From assembly GCA_964593455.1 (NCBI GenBank), contig CAZQHK010000066.1, forward strand, positions 1-11,077: a stretch of 11,077 nucleotides of DNA, read 5' to 3'. The notes under the pieces are model-generated. The model worked only from the letters and a program-made list of their open reading frames with translations. It had not been told where the DNA came from and ran no database searches. Positions 1 to 8,800 of the stretch are shown here, piece after piece. The position numbers were made by a program, and so were the translations under genes. Positions within the stretch are counted from its first letter, which is position 1. Every line of letters starts with the position of its first letter. The DNA is from CAZQHK01 sp964593455. Lineage in GTDB: Bacteria; Muiribacteriota; CAYSPT01.

Positions 1-1
1 C

Positions 2-310
2 CCATATCTGGCGTTTTCCGTCATGCTGGCCGCAGGACTGGACGGAATCCGCCAGCAATACGAATTGGAAACTCCTGTTACCGAAAACATCTATACCATG
101 CTCAAAGGACATGAACGGCACATTCCTGGGATGACCATGTTACCAGGGAGCCTGGAAGAAGCCCTTAACGAGATGCAGGAAAGCAGCCTCCTCAAGCACT
201 GCCTCGGGGAACATGTATTCACCCGTTTTGTTGAACTCAAACGCCTGGAGTGGCACGAATTCATACAGACCGTGACTCCTTATGAGATGGAACACTATCT
301 GACCCTTTGA
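2..310 (+). CDS. glnA: Type I glutamine synthetase, C-terminal fragment (5' end outside window)
   Basis: Glutamine synthetase makes glutamine from glutamate, ammonia and ATP in the cytoplasm, as a dodecamer. The frame is open from base 2 and starts with PYLAFSVMLAAGLDGI, the conserved helix near the end of GSI catalytic domains. Further on are ENIYTM, whose tyrosine (codon at 92-94) aligns with the region that is adenylylated in enterobacterial GlnA, then LPGSLEEAL, and an ending of the WxEFxxxVTxxEMxxYL type. That ending resembles the shorter GSI-alpha proteins of Gram-positives and related bacteria rather than the longer enterobacterial tail. About 102 codons are visible, ending in TGA. No terminator hairpin is visible before the next gene, so read-through is possible. 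Family assignment is firm. Whether the enzyme is adenylylated or feedback-regulated cannot be judged from this fragment. Confidence 0.93.
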   Translation, partial: PYLAFSVMLAAGLDGIRQQYELETPVTENIYTMLKGHERHIPGMTMLPGSLEEALNEMQESSLLKHCLGEHVFTRFVELKRLEWHEFIQTVTPYEMEHYLTL

Positions 311-394
311 GCTGAAGGTTCTTATCATGTATATAGCACTTCCAGCCGATGATAATTATTGGGGTTGGGACAATGAGGAGTGGAGTGCTATTGA

Positions 395-1585
395 ATGTCT
401 GACAATCTTGCAAAAGCAGAGAAACTCTACTATGAAGCAGTAGAGTCGCTTACCCGGGCAAAACCCGAAGAGGCCTTGGTTAAGCTTAATGAAGCGGCTT
501 CTTTAAGCCCGAATGATCCACTTATTTTCGAGGCGCTCGGTGTAACCTACAAGATCCTTGACGATCCGGCTAAAGCTCTTGAAGCATTCAAGACCGTCCT
601 TCTTCTCAATCCGGAATTGCTCTCTGCCTACCGCCAGATGGTTCAAATTTATCTCCGTATGGAAGAAGAAGACCAGGCTCTAGAGCTGCTCATCAAATGG
701 GAAAAAGTCGCAAGAAAGATGATGGAAGTCGATGATCAAGACCTGGACGCCATCCGCTCATTGGCCGAGTGCCTCTTCACAATGGACGAGATTGACGAAG
801 CGGTGACTCTCTTTAACAGGATTATCGAAAACATACCGGAAGACCTGGATTCATACCTGGGATTGGCCGACATTTATTTTGAAACTGGCGCCTATGAAGA
901 GATCGAACCCCTTTGTAAGCAGGCCCTGGAGCGGTTTCCCGACAATGCCAGTCTGCGCCTTACTCTCGGGCTGAGCTACAACTACCGTAATCTCATCGCC
1001 AAAGCGATCCAGGAACTCACTATTGCCCATGACCTCAATCCCGACTTGAAAGAACTTCCCGGGCTGATCGAGAAATTGTCGGAACTTAAAATAACCCTGG
1101 GTAAAACAGTTGAAGAGATCATAGCCGAGAGCTCTATTTCGGACTTCAGGGCCGGTTTTATTTCCTGGTACGACGACGAAGAAGGAATCGGTTTCATCCG
1201 GACTGATGAGGATGAAGAAGATTTTCTGCTGCATTTCAGCGCCCTTACGGACCCCGATTATATTCCTAGAAAAGGAGAAAAAGTGCGATTCGGCTCAGTC
1301 GACTATCCACAGGGAAAACTGGCGGTCCAGGTTTCAAAATTCGACCAGGAATCTACCATGAAGGGAAAGAAATTAGCTAAAATCAGCGCCCTCGACCGCG
1401 ATAAGGGTTTTGGAATAATCGAGTATGAAGGTGAAAATCTGCTGTTCTTTATTTCCCATGTAAGGGAAGAAGATAAAGATTTTATCGAAGCCGGTGATAC
1501 GGTTATTTTCAGTATTTCAGAAACCACCGATCTCGATGACAAACTAATAAAAAGGGCGACGGAAATCAGTAAAGTCAGCATATAA
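395..1585 (+). CDS. TPR protein with two C-terminal cold-shock-like OB domains
   Basis: A 396-residue cytoplasmic protein with no signal peptide or membrane segment. Residues ~8-218 form about six TPR units of 34 residues, visible as repeated A-x3-Y/F ... A-x2-F/L-x3-L-x2-P patterns, with a longer linker after the third. Residues ~252-320 read as a cold-shock/S1-like OB domain (GFISW, GIGFI as RNP1-like, DFLLHFSAL as RNP2-like). Residues ~327-395 read as a second copy (KGFGIIEY, NLLFFISHV). TPRs bind proteins and cold-shock domains bind single-stranded RNA or DNA, so an RNA-linked adaptor is the natural inference; the true role is unknown. The ATG at 395 has GGAG at 382-385, 9 nt upstream. 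The gap to glnA is 84 bp and no strong promoter is visible, so co-transcription is possible. The 3' end converges on the nitroreductase gene with 22 bp between them. The domain calls are confident; no specific function is assigned. Confidence 0.85.
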   Translation: MSDNLAKAEKLYYEAVESLTRAKPEEALVKLNEAASLSPNDPLIFEALGVTYKILDDPAKALEAFKTVLLLNPELLSAYRQMVQIYLRMEEEDQALELLIKWEKVARKMMEVDDQDLDAIRSLAECLFTMDEIDEAVTLFNRIIENIPEDLDSYLGLADIYFETGAYEEIEPLCKQALERFPDNASLRLTLGLSYNYRNLIAKAIQELTIAHDLNPDLKELPGLIEKLSELKITLGKTVEEIIAESSISDFRAGFISWYDDEEGIGFIRTDEDEEDFLLHFSALTDPDYIPRKGEKVRFGSVDYPQGKLAVQVSKFDQESTMKGKKLAKISALDRDKGFGIIEYEGENLLFFISHVREEDKDFIEAGDTVIFSISETTDLDDKLIKRATEISKVSI

Positions 1586-1607
1586 CCCGAAAAAGATTCC
1601 CTCTTCA

Positions 1608-2147
1608 CTACACAAATTTTGATATTTCTGAAATCGATTTTCTGATTCTCGGTTTATCATTTATGGCAGGATACCCCAATGATAAAACTACATCAATTTT
1701 TTTGTTGCGAGGGATGGAGAGTACCTTTTTAGCCTCTTTTTCGTTGAACCAGCCGATCCAGCAAGTTCCCAACCCCAGTTCCGCCGCCTGCAGGACAAAA
1801 TGCTCCACAGCGCAGCCGACATCCAGCAGATAGAAGTTGGTATTCCGGATCAGCCCGCCGAGTGCCGCAAAAAACCGACTCTTCTCGGAAATGACTACCA
1901 CCAGTACGGGAGCCTGTTCGGCAAAAGAGTTCATGCGGTACGGACCGGAGAAAATCCGGTTGCATAAACGGCTTTTGATCTCGGGATCATCTACCACCAT
2001 GAATGTCCACGGCTGGGAGTTGCAGGCCGAGGGAGCCAACCGGGCGGCTTCCAGGCAAACTTCTATTTTTTCCCTCTCAACAACTTTATCCAGGTACTTG
2101 CGCACGCTGATCCTTTTTTTGACGAGATCAAGAAAAAACAATTTCAT
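1608..2147 (-). CDS. Small nitroreductase-family FMN oxidoreductase
   Basis: A 179-residue soluble flavoprotein of the nitroreductase superfamily, which uses FMN and NAD(P)H to reduce nitro compounds, quinones or other acceptors; the physiological substrate cannot be told. Motifs in order are KRISVRKY (residues 11-18, the R-x-S-x-R FMN-phosphate site), ARLAPSACNSQPW (35-47), GLGTCWIGWF (125-134) and SLGYPA (156-161). Length suits the short single-domain members. The frame stays open upstream to a GTG at 2210, but the family pattern begins at the ATG at 2147, and the preceding residues (a WTGW-containing stretch) look unlike nitroreductase, so 2147 was chosen. The GTG directly before it (2150) is an alternative start. 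GGGTGA just upstream is only a modest ribosome site. The gene is divergent from addB across a palindrome-rich 157-bp gap and ends in TAG close to the TPR gene. Confidence 0.9.
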   Translation of the reverse strand: MKLFFLDLVKKRISVRKYLDKVVEREKIEVCLEAARLAPSACNSQPWTFMVVDDPEIKSRLCNRIFSGPYRMNSFAEQAPVLVVVISEKSRFFAALGGLIRNTNFYLLDVGCAVEHFVLQAAELGLGTCWIGWFNEKEAKKVLSIPRNKKIDVVLSLGYPAINDKPRIRKSISEISKFV

Positions 2148-2246
2148 CACCGTCACCCATCCGGTCCAATCCTCGAAATCAGTGGGCCTCTCTCCGGGAA
2201 AAGCTACCACGTTCAGGATGATGAAGCAAGAGATTTCAGCAGGAGT

Positions 2247-2252
2247 ATTTTA
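2247..2252 (-). promoter_or_regulatory. Possible -10 box for the nitroreductase gene
   Basis: On the minus strand TAAAAT (5 of 6 matches to TATAAT) lies about 100 bp upstream of the nitroreductase ATG, directly beside the 19-bp inverted repeat. No convincing -35 box is found at 16-18 bp spacing, because the palindrome occupies that position. Such a promoter would need an activator or would be poorly used. Weak call. Confidence 0.25.
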
Positions 2253-2270
2253 GCCAGGCTTGGCCTGGCT
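2252..2270. promoter_or_regulatory. Perfect 8-bp inverted repeat, 3-bp centre (putative operator)
   Basis: AGCCAGGC-TTG-GCCTGGCT is a perfect dyad of 8 bp per arm in the gap between two divergent genes. It is not followed by a T-run on either strand (ATTGACA on plus, AAAATACT on minus), so it does not look like an intrinsic terminator. Its central position, beside candidate -10 and -35 elements for both genes, fits a binding site for a dimeric regulator controlling either or both genes. The regulator is unknown. Confidence 0.5.
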
Positions 2271-2271
2271 A

Positions 2272-2286
2272 TTGACATATAGTCAA
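2272..2286. promoter_or_regulatory. Inverted repeat TTGAC-N5-GTCAA with overlapping promoter-like boxes
   Basis: TTGAC-ATATA-GTCAA is a perfect 5-bp-arm dyad one base after the larger inverted repeat. Its left arm with the next base gives a consensus -35 box TTGACA (2272-2277), and its middle gives TATAGT (2278-2283), a 5-of-6 match to a -10 box. These two cannot serve the same promoter. TTGACA would pair with TACCAC at 2295-2300 (17-bp spacing, poor -10); TATAGT would have its -35 region inside the other palindrome. The arrangement resembles CRP/FNR-type half-sites (TTGAT-N4-ATCAA) only loosely, and the spacing differs. Some control of addB transcription here is likely; its mode is inference. 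Confidence 0.4.
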
Positions 2287-2304
2287 AAAACGGGTACCAC
2301 GTTT

Positions 2305-5300
2305 ATGATGACAAACATAGAGATTGTTTTCTATTGCGACCCTTCCGGTCTCGCTTCCCGGCACCTGTTCCTGAAAGAATTGGTACGCAGAAAACAGGAG
2401 GAGCCACTCAAGGATTCTATGCTTTATTTAACCCCTTCCGAACAGGCTGCCAGGACGCTGGGGGTCACCGTAGCCGACAGCCTGGAGACCGCTTTTTCAT
2501 TCAGGACATTCACCCTCAGGCAGCTTAAAAACCTGCTATCCAGGGCAAACCTGTCTCTTCCACGCCCCGCCAGCCGCCTGGTGCGAACCATCGTAGCCGC
2601 GGAAGCTGTCAGAGAGTGCAGGAAACGGGGTAAGCTCAGCTCTCTTTATCGTGATATGCCCGCTCACGGCCTAACCCGGTACCTGGTCAGGCTTTTTTCT
2701 GAAATCTACGCCAGTGGAATTGCATCTAATCCCAAAGGAGAAAAGGCGAGTAATTGCATTTCCAGCCGGCTTTCTTCAGACCTGTACCAGCTTTTTAAAG
2801 CCTTTAGTTCAAACCTTGAACACCGTGGTTTCATCGATCCCGAAGCGCTTTTCGCTCTGCTGGCGGATGATCTCGAACAAGGACGAGTCACACATCAGGT
2901 TGTCCGGGACGCAAATCTGCTGGTAGTAGAAAACCCGGCCGAGTTGACCGAACCGTTGAAACGGTTCCTGGGGGCGCTGGCTAAAACTGTCGGCACCACA
3001 TGGATATCGCTGCCCGTCAGTCATCCTCCCGGCGCAGAGAAGGATATTCATTCTATTGACCTGCATTTTCACCGGCTCGCCGAAGAAATCGTCCACCGGT
3101 ACGTGCAACCCCACCAGGTATCTTGGCAGCAACTTGAAATCCCGGAACGAGTTGATCGCCGCCGGTATGAAATCGCACTCAAGGCAACGTCGAGTTGTGC
3201 GGCACCGACATTTCCGGAAACATCATTCAAAACTCAGGAAACTGTCTGCTCGAACACCCGGGTGAAACAGTTCGAAAGCTGCCAGGAAGAAACCGAGTAC
3301 ATTATAGAGACAGCCAAAAAAGTTCTCCACTCCAACCCGGACCTCTACCCTGACGACCTGTTGATCGTGGCGCCACCGGGAACTGATCATATTGAACAGC
3401 TGAGAGTAGCCGCGGAAAAACATGGTGTCCCCGTTAGCCTACCGGAAACCAAGCCGGTGATCGAAACCAGGCCGGCTGAAGCGCTCCTGAGACTCATGAG
3501 GATGCGCCTCTCGGCATATCGGCGGGACGATGTTTTGAGTTTTCTTCGTTACCTTCCCGAGGAGAGCCTTAACAGAATTGGCGCTTTCCACCTTGAGGTA
3601 CGGATGGCTGGAATAACAGGGGGAGGCTCGGTGAACCAGGAGGCCTGGAAGAGGGAATGGATGGAACCGCTCAGACGGCATCGCGATCTTCTTGAAACCA
3701 GTTTAAAGGAACTCGGTTATACAGGAGATGAACACACCGACCACGATTCCGTGCAGGCGGAGCGGACCAGGCTCGAAAACCGGATGTATTCTATCGATGA
3801 AGGGCGGGACCTCCTGGTAAAGGTTTTTTCACAGGTCAACCGACTCAAGCCCAGGATGAGACCGTCCCATTTTGCCCGGACACTGCTGGATATAGCTCAT
3901 TTTGAATCCAGGAATTCCCAGGCCGATATTACCCGTCAGCGAATTCGTTCACTTCCCCTGGAACTGGTTTTTCGGGAACGTCTATCGGAACAGGCTCTGC
4001 GGGCTCTGCTGGGAAAAATCGCCGAAAGTTTCGAGGATTTCGGTGATCACCAGGTCGAACTCTCGGCGCTCTATACCGCCCTGTATGAAAGCTGCCTGGA
4101 GCATCGGTTGCCCGCCAGAGCGCAGCCGGGCTCCATACCGGCGATCCGACTGGGTAACCACTACGGAACCCGGGCGGAATTCATTTTTGTCTGCGGGTTG
4201 AGTAGTTCCAGCTTTCCTTCACGCCGGCGGTTCCCATTTCTCTCGTCCATGACAGAACCTGGACAGGAACACTTCGAGATCGATGCCCAAAATCTCTGGA
4301 ACGAAGCACGGGCAACCATGCTGTGGGCTCTGTGCTCCGCCGGTTCGGGAGTATTGCTTACCTGCGCGGCCTCGCGGGAAACCCGGGATCTTCCTTCGCT
4401 GCTGCTGGAAAACCTGGCAGCACAGTTGCCGCCTGTTACCGGGGATAATGCATGGCCCACCGTAACCCGCGGTAAAAACTATCTCATCAACCTGGGAAGA
4501 ACCCTGGCCAAAGAACCGGTTCCGACACCGGGCCAAACCGCCATTCTGCCGGCAGAACTGCCTCAAGAATTGCATCAGGTAATAGCAGGAAAGGTCAGTC
4601 TCAAACAGGTCAGACGTCTCTCCCAATTCAGCGTGTTTGATGGAATGGTATCAGCCGCGGACCGTTTACTGAACGCCGATTACGGACCCACTCACGCTTT
4701 CTCCGCCTCTCAATTAGAAAGCCTGGCCCGATGCCCTTTCCATTTTTTCGCATCCCGGATGCTTAGACTGGAGCCGGAAGAAGAGGTGGACGATGAAATA
4801 ACGCCCCTGACACGAGGATCTATCGTCCACGAAATCCTTAGCCGTTTCTACACCCGGCGATTGGAAGCGGCCGGTTTGCTTCCGGACCCGAAGAGAGGAA
4901 CAGTGTTCGATGAGGGATTCTGGCAGAAATCTCTATCGGTAAAAGTCACCTATAAAAATTTATACGAAGCTCAATCCCAGCTGGAAAAAATCGCCGGTGA
5001 CGTTCTCAGACAGCGGGCCCTGCTGCAACCCGGACCCTTCTGGCAACGCGAGCTCGACAATCTGCTCGAGGGGCTTGAACGGGAGTCGGTTTCCGGACGA
5101 CCTGCTTCCGGTCGGCGGCCCGGAATCCTCCAGTGTTTTCTCGAAGATGAGTGCCGGCAGCCGGAAGAGACCATACCCGTGTTCTTCGAGCAAACGTTTC
5201 ATATCGATATAGAGCCTCCATCCGGTGAAAACGCTGTAGCGATAAAGGGCAGGATCGACCGGGTAGATGTCGTGGAGGATGGCAGCTTCCTGATTATCGA

Positions 5301-5847
5301 CTACAAAACCGGTGACCCGCCTGATCCTAACGATATTACCAAAGGACTTCTTTTCCAAATCCCTCTCTATGTCCTGGGGGCTGAGGATATTCTGAGAAAA
5401 AGCAGCGGCGGCTCTTCTTACACCCCCGTGGGTGCCGGTTACGTGCGCTTGAAACCGGTTAAACCGGAGAACAACGGGAGAATGCATTTCCTGTCGGTGT
5501 ACCATGAAGAGAACAAGAAGATACGGTTACATCACCAGGTCCGTGAACGCCGAAAAGGAATGGTCACCCGGAAAGAGTTCGATGAATTTATTTCTCTCGG
5601 AAAACGATTTGCCGGGCAGGCCGCCGCCAAGATCCGTTCCGGAGAATTTCATATTACCCTGCAAGAAAGCAGCGGCAGTGAAATCCTGCCTAACTTCTGC
5701 ATCAAACACTGCCCGTTTCGTACCATCTGCCGGGTGGATACAACCCGGCGCCGCCTGGTACTGGAGAACCTGATAGATAACCGGGGAGAGGTCCCGGTCA
5801 ATCCAAACCTGGAAATCTATATATCTCAAGAGAGAGGCTGCCGGTGA
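2305..5847 (+). CDS. addB: AddB-like subunit of helicase-nuclease: inactivated helicase plus PD-(D/E)XK Fe-S nuclease
   Basis: Partner of AddA in processing double-strand DNA ends before RecA loading. About 1180 residues, close to Bacillus AddB. The N-terminus keeps the helicase-like start (IVFY, then YLTPSEQAARTLG), but the loop that should be GxxGxGKT reads CDPSGLASR (residues 11-19), so it should not bind ATP in the usual way. The middle keeps a motif-V-like relic (RLGNHYGTRAEFIFVCGL). The C-terminal nuclease shows C810 in RCPFHFF, H842 in GSIVHEI, GRIDRVD (982-988), IDYKTG with D999 and K1001, and Q1018 in QIPLY. C1132-x3-C1136-x5-C1142 completes a 4Fe-4S-type set with C810. The frame reaches a TTG at 2260, but that codon sits in the palindrome centre; I chose the ATG at 2305 (2308 is equally possible). 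No Shine-Dalgarno is visible at either. The TGA overlaps the addA start. Confidence 0.88.
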   Translation: MMTNIEIVFYCDPSGLASRHLFLKELVRRKQEEPLKDSMLYLTPSEQAARTLGVTVADSLETAFSFRTFTLRQLKNLLSRANLSLPRPASRLVRTIVAAEAVRECRKRGKLSSLYRDMPAHGLTRYLVRLFSEIYASGIASNPKGEKASNCISSRLSSDLYQLFKAFSSNLEHRGFIDPEALFALLADDLEQGRVTHQVVRDANLLVVENPAELTEPLKRFLGALAKTVGTTWISLPVSHPPGAEKDIHSIDLHFHRLAEEIVHRYVQPHQVSWQQLEIPERVDRRRYEIALKATSSCAAPTFPETSFKTQETVCSNTRVKQFESCQEETEYIIETAKKVLHSNPDLYPDDLLIVAPPGTDHIEQLRVAAEKHGVPVSLPETKPVIETRPAEALLRLMRMRLSAYRRDDVLSFLRYLPEESLNRIGAFHLEVRMAGITGGGSVNQEAWKREWMEPLRRHRDLLETSLKELGYTGDEHTDHDSVQAERTRLENRMYSIDEGRDLLVKVFSQVNRLKPRMRPSHFARTLLDIAHFESRNSQADITRQRIRSLPLELVFRERLSEQALRALLGKIAESFEDFGDHQVELSALYTALYESCLEHRLPARAQPGSIPAIRLGNHYGTRAEFIFVCGLSSSSFPSRRRFPFLSSMTEPGQEHFEIDAQNLWNEARATMLWALCSAGSGVLLTCAASRETRDLPSLLLENLAAQLPPVTGDNAWPTVTRGKNYLINLGRTLAKEPVPTPGQTAILPAELPQELHQVIAGKVSLKQVRRLSQFSVFDGMVSAADRLLNADYGPTHAFSASQLESLARCPFHFFASRMLRLEPEEEVDDEITPLTRGSIVHEILSRFYTRRLEAAGLLPDPKRGTVFDEGFWQKSLSVKVTYKNLYEAQSQLEKIAGDVLRQRALLQPGPFWQRELDNLLEGLERESVSGRPASGRRPGILQCFLEDECRQPEETIPVFFEQTFHIDIEPPSGENAVAIKGRIDRVDVVEDGSFLIIDYKTGDPPDPNDITKGLLFQIPLYVLGAEDILRKSSGGSSYTPVGAGYVRLKPVKPENNGRMHFLSVYHEENKKIRLHHQVRERRKGMVTRKEFDEFISLGKRFAGQAAAKIRSGEFHITLQESSGSEILPNFCIKHCPFRTICRVDTTRRRLVLENLIDNRGEVPVNPNLEIYISQERGCR
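5831..5847 (+). promoter_or_regulatory. addA ribosome site and GTGA start/stop overlap with addB
   Basis: AGAGAGG at 5831-5837 lies 6 nt before the GTG start of addA (5844), inside the last codons of addB. The GTG shares bases with the TGA stop of addB (5845-5847). This 4-base GTGA overlap is the usual sign of translational coupling and would favour equal amounts of the two subunits. It also decides the addA start, because the conserved helicase Q-region begins about ten codons later. Confidence 0.8.
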
Positions 5848-8800
5848 ACTTACCTGTGAAACCAAGGGCCTTCAAACCCACGAAAGAACAGGAAGCCTGC
5901 CTTCGGCTCGACAGCAATCTGGCGGTAGTGGCGGGAGCCGGCAGCGGTAAGACCCGGGTACTCGTCGACCGTTACATAAAGATTCTCGAACATTTCAAAG
6001 AGGACAACGCGGAGCGGGGTGTGGACAATATCCTGGCCCTGACTTTCACAGAAAAAGCCGCTCTGGAAATGAAGGAACGTGTCAGGGCCGAGGTGATGTC
6101 AAGGCCGGATACGGACACTCCCTACTGGATTCGAGTCATGGAAGACCTGAGCGACGCTCATATCGGGACGATACACAGTTTTTGCTCACGCTTGCTGCGC
6201 TCGTATCCCGTGGAAGCGGGACTCGATTTTGAGTTCCGTCTCATGGACGAAGCAGATTCGGGGTTGTTCCTGGAAGACGGTATCCATGCCCTGCTCTCCC
6301 GGCTGGTGTTCTCCCCCGGGGGAAAAGAATCTGAACACCAGGCACACGCCGCGCTGACCATCCTGCTTCAACGGTGGAGTCTCTCCACGGTTGAAAAAGA
6401 ACTCATCAGACTTTGCCGAAAGCGGAGACAGCTCAAGAGTTGGCTGGAGCGGGTCGTGAACCTGAGACCGGACGACCTGTTCACACGCTGGAAGCAGTGC
6501 CTGACCGAGCAGCAGTTTCTCGAACTTGATATATTTTTTGCACAGCCCCGCGTACGGCACACCATGGAAACGATTATTTCCATCGAACCGGTCACTCCCG
6601 GTGATTCCCTGTCAGATCTGCTGGCCGAAATAAAACCCCATCTGTCCACGCTCAGGAAACCAGGAAAATATGACTACTCCATGATTACCGCCCTGTACAA
6701 CCTGAAAACCTCCCTTTTGACCGGAGGAGGAAAAGCCTGCAAATTGGGAAAAAAAGGCCAAAAGAAAAACTGGGATATGGATGAGCTGACAGCCGTGAGA
6801 GAGGCGGCCTCGGAGCTGGCCGTTCTTTATGCCCGATTTCCGGTCTTCACCTTGAAACTTACGGAACGTGACCGGGAAGCCGCCCCCTTCACTCTGGCCC
6901 TGGCCCAGGTGGTCTCTTCCACCATCAACCGGCTGGCCGAAGAGCGACGCCAAACAGCCACACTCGATTTTGATGATCTGATCGAGGCGGCTTTAAAACT
7001 GCTTCAGTACGAGCCGATTCGAAATCGCCTGGCTAATCGCTACCGTTTCATCATGATCGACGAGTTCCAGGACACGAACGAGCTGCAATGGAGCCTGCTA
7101 TCAGCCCTGGCACGAACCACAGAAGGGAAACTCTACTCAGACCGCATATTCATTGTGGGGGATGAAAAGCAGTCTATCTACGGTTTCCGTGGCGCCGATG
7201 TGACCGTTTTCGAGAATGTCAGAAAGGAGTTCGCCGGCACCGCCTGGCAGATGGCTTCCTCGACACAAGACGAGACGGAACGGCCGGAAATAATCCGCGA
7301 GCTGAGCATCAATTTTCGCACCCTGCCAAATCCACTGGATTTTGTAAACGCTCTCTTTCGTACCATTTTCCCCCCGGACCGGAAAAAATGCCCGCAACGG
7401 GATGTTCCTTTTCAAAGACTGCAATGCCACCGGCGGATGACCGAGCAGGCAGCCGGGTCGGTGGAGATTCTGCTTCCTGTAAAAAACAAGGAAGGGTGGG
7501 CCGTCAAGGAGCAGGCCCGTTTGATCGCTCGGCGAATAAAGGTGGCGGTGGAAAGCCCCGGCGATGGACCGTGGGCGCTGACAGTCAGCGAAAAAGGTGA
7601 ACCCCGACCGGCCCGTTACGATGACGTGGCTGTTTTGCTCAGGCGCAGATCGTTTCTTCCCGACCTGGAAGAAGCGCTTCGCCATGAGGCTGTTCCATTC
7701 ACTGTTTACGCAGGTATCGGGTATTACCAACGGCAGGAGATTATGGACGTACTCAACGCGCTCCGTTTCATCGCCGACCCGACCGATGATACAGCGCTGG
7801 TTGGAATCCTCAGGTCACCTCTGTTCCTGTTATCCGACCCGACCCTCTACGAGCTGGCCGGTGTGGCTAAAGAGGCCGGCGGTTACTGGCCGGGACTCAA
7901 GATATTCGCCGACGGCAGCACCACTAAAAGGTACAAAAGCAGGCGGGCTTTGAATATGATTGAGCACTGGATCGAGCTTGCCAACCATATTTCCGTCTCC
8001 GAGCTCATAGAAACTATCGCCGGCGACTCCGGTTTTTGGACCGATCTCGGTCTGGATACCCGGGGGGGATACCCGGTTGGCAATATTGAAAAACTTGTCA
8101 GGCTGGCTGACAAATGGACTCGTCAGAAACATGTTCCCCTGAACGAGTTCGTTCGGCACCTCGACCGGCTGGTCAAACACCAGCCCCGTGAGGGAGAAGC
8201 CGATCCACCGAAAAGCAACGCGAACGCGGTCCAGATTATGACCATTCATGCCGCCAAGGGACTCGAGTTCCCCCTCGTGTTCGTGCCCGAACTCGACTTC
8301 AGGATCCAGACGAGCTCATCAGACCGAGTTTACACGTTACCCGGATTTGGACTCGGTCTTAAGGTCGAAGATCCGGAACAGGAGTTTGCCGAAATCGATA
8401 CGGCAGTCCGGGCTATGATGAAAGACAGTATGAGAAAGAACGGTTTGTTCGAGGCAAAACGATTGTTTTACGTAGCTCTCACCCGGGCGAAAGATCATCT
8501 CATCCTGGCCGCTGAAACACAACCGGCCGGTAAAAACAAACACTGGTCCGAACCACCCGAAAAAAACGAGGTGCGCACCTGGCTTGACTGGCTTTATCCC
8601 CATTTGCCGGACGAGGAAAAACTCAGAGATAGTCTTTCTCCGCTTTACTTCACTATGCACGACGGCAAGAACGTAATACCGGTAACCATTATCGGATCCC
8701 TGTCTCAGATTCCTGCTCCGGTGCCACTGTCCCCCAGCACCGATCGGCCACCGGAACCTTCACCGGAAGCCTACCGGTTCGAACACCTGCGCCGGGTCCA

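Larger units (their letters stand above)
2205..2326 (+). repeat. Imperfect direct duplication of the addB start region
   Basis: TACCACGTT occurs at 2205-2213 and again at 2295-2303. In both places it is followed within 1-4 bases by ATGATGA and then, 5-7 bases on, by AGAGATT. The upstream copy opens an 11-codon frame (MMKQEISAGVF, stop at 2251-2253); the downstream copy opens addB (MMTNIEI). The copies are 90 bp apart and flank the two inverted repeats. I read this as a decayed tandem duplication of a promoter or start region. A target-site duplication left by a small lost element is less likely, because the enclosed ~80 bp shows no terminal inverted repeats. Confidence 0.45.

Noticed and set aside
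2148..2210. GTG 2210 as the nitroreductase start
   Set aside because: The added 21 residues lie ahead of the conserved start of the fold and show no family resemblance; ATG 2147 fits the usual N-terminus.
1837..2253. Plus-strand frame of 138 codons across the nitroreductase gene and the divergent gap
   Set aside because: Overlaps the conserved flavoprotein on the opposite strand; Ser/Arg-rich translation with no motif; its end falls in the palindrome region by chance.
2252..2270. Rho-independent terminator
   Set aside because: The hairpin is strong, but no T-run follows it on either strand and it sits between divergent starts, not after a gene.
2260..2304. TTG 2260 as the addB start
   Set aside because: The codon is the loop of the inverted repeat, the nearest AGGAG is 14 nt away, and the extra 15 residues do not resemble the family's N-terminus.
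4960..5505. Long minus-strand open frame (181 codons) inside addB
   Set aside because: It lies wholly antisense to the conserved nuclease domain, has Arg/Pro/Gln-rich composition with no family motif, and no ribosome site; it is a by-product of the coding strand's codon bias.
7137..7730. Minus-strand open frame of 197 codons inside addA
   Set aside because: Fully antisense to helicase motifs III-IV, with no recognisable domain and composition typical of antisense frames.
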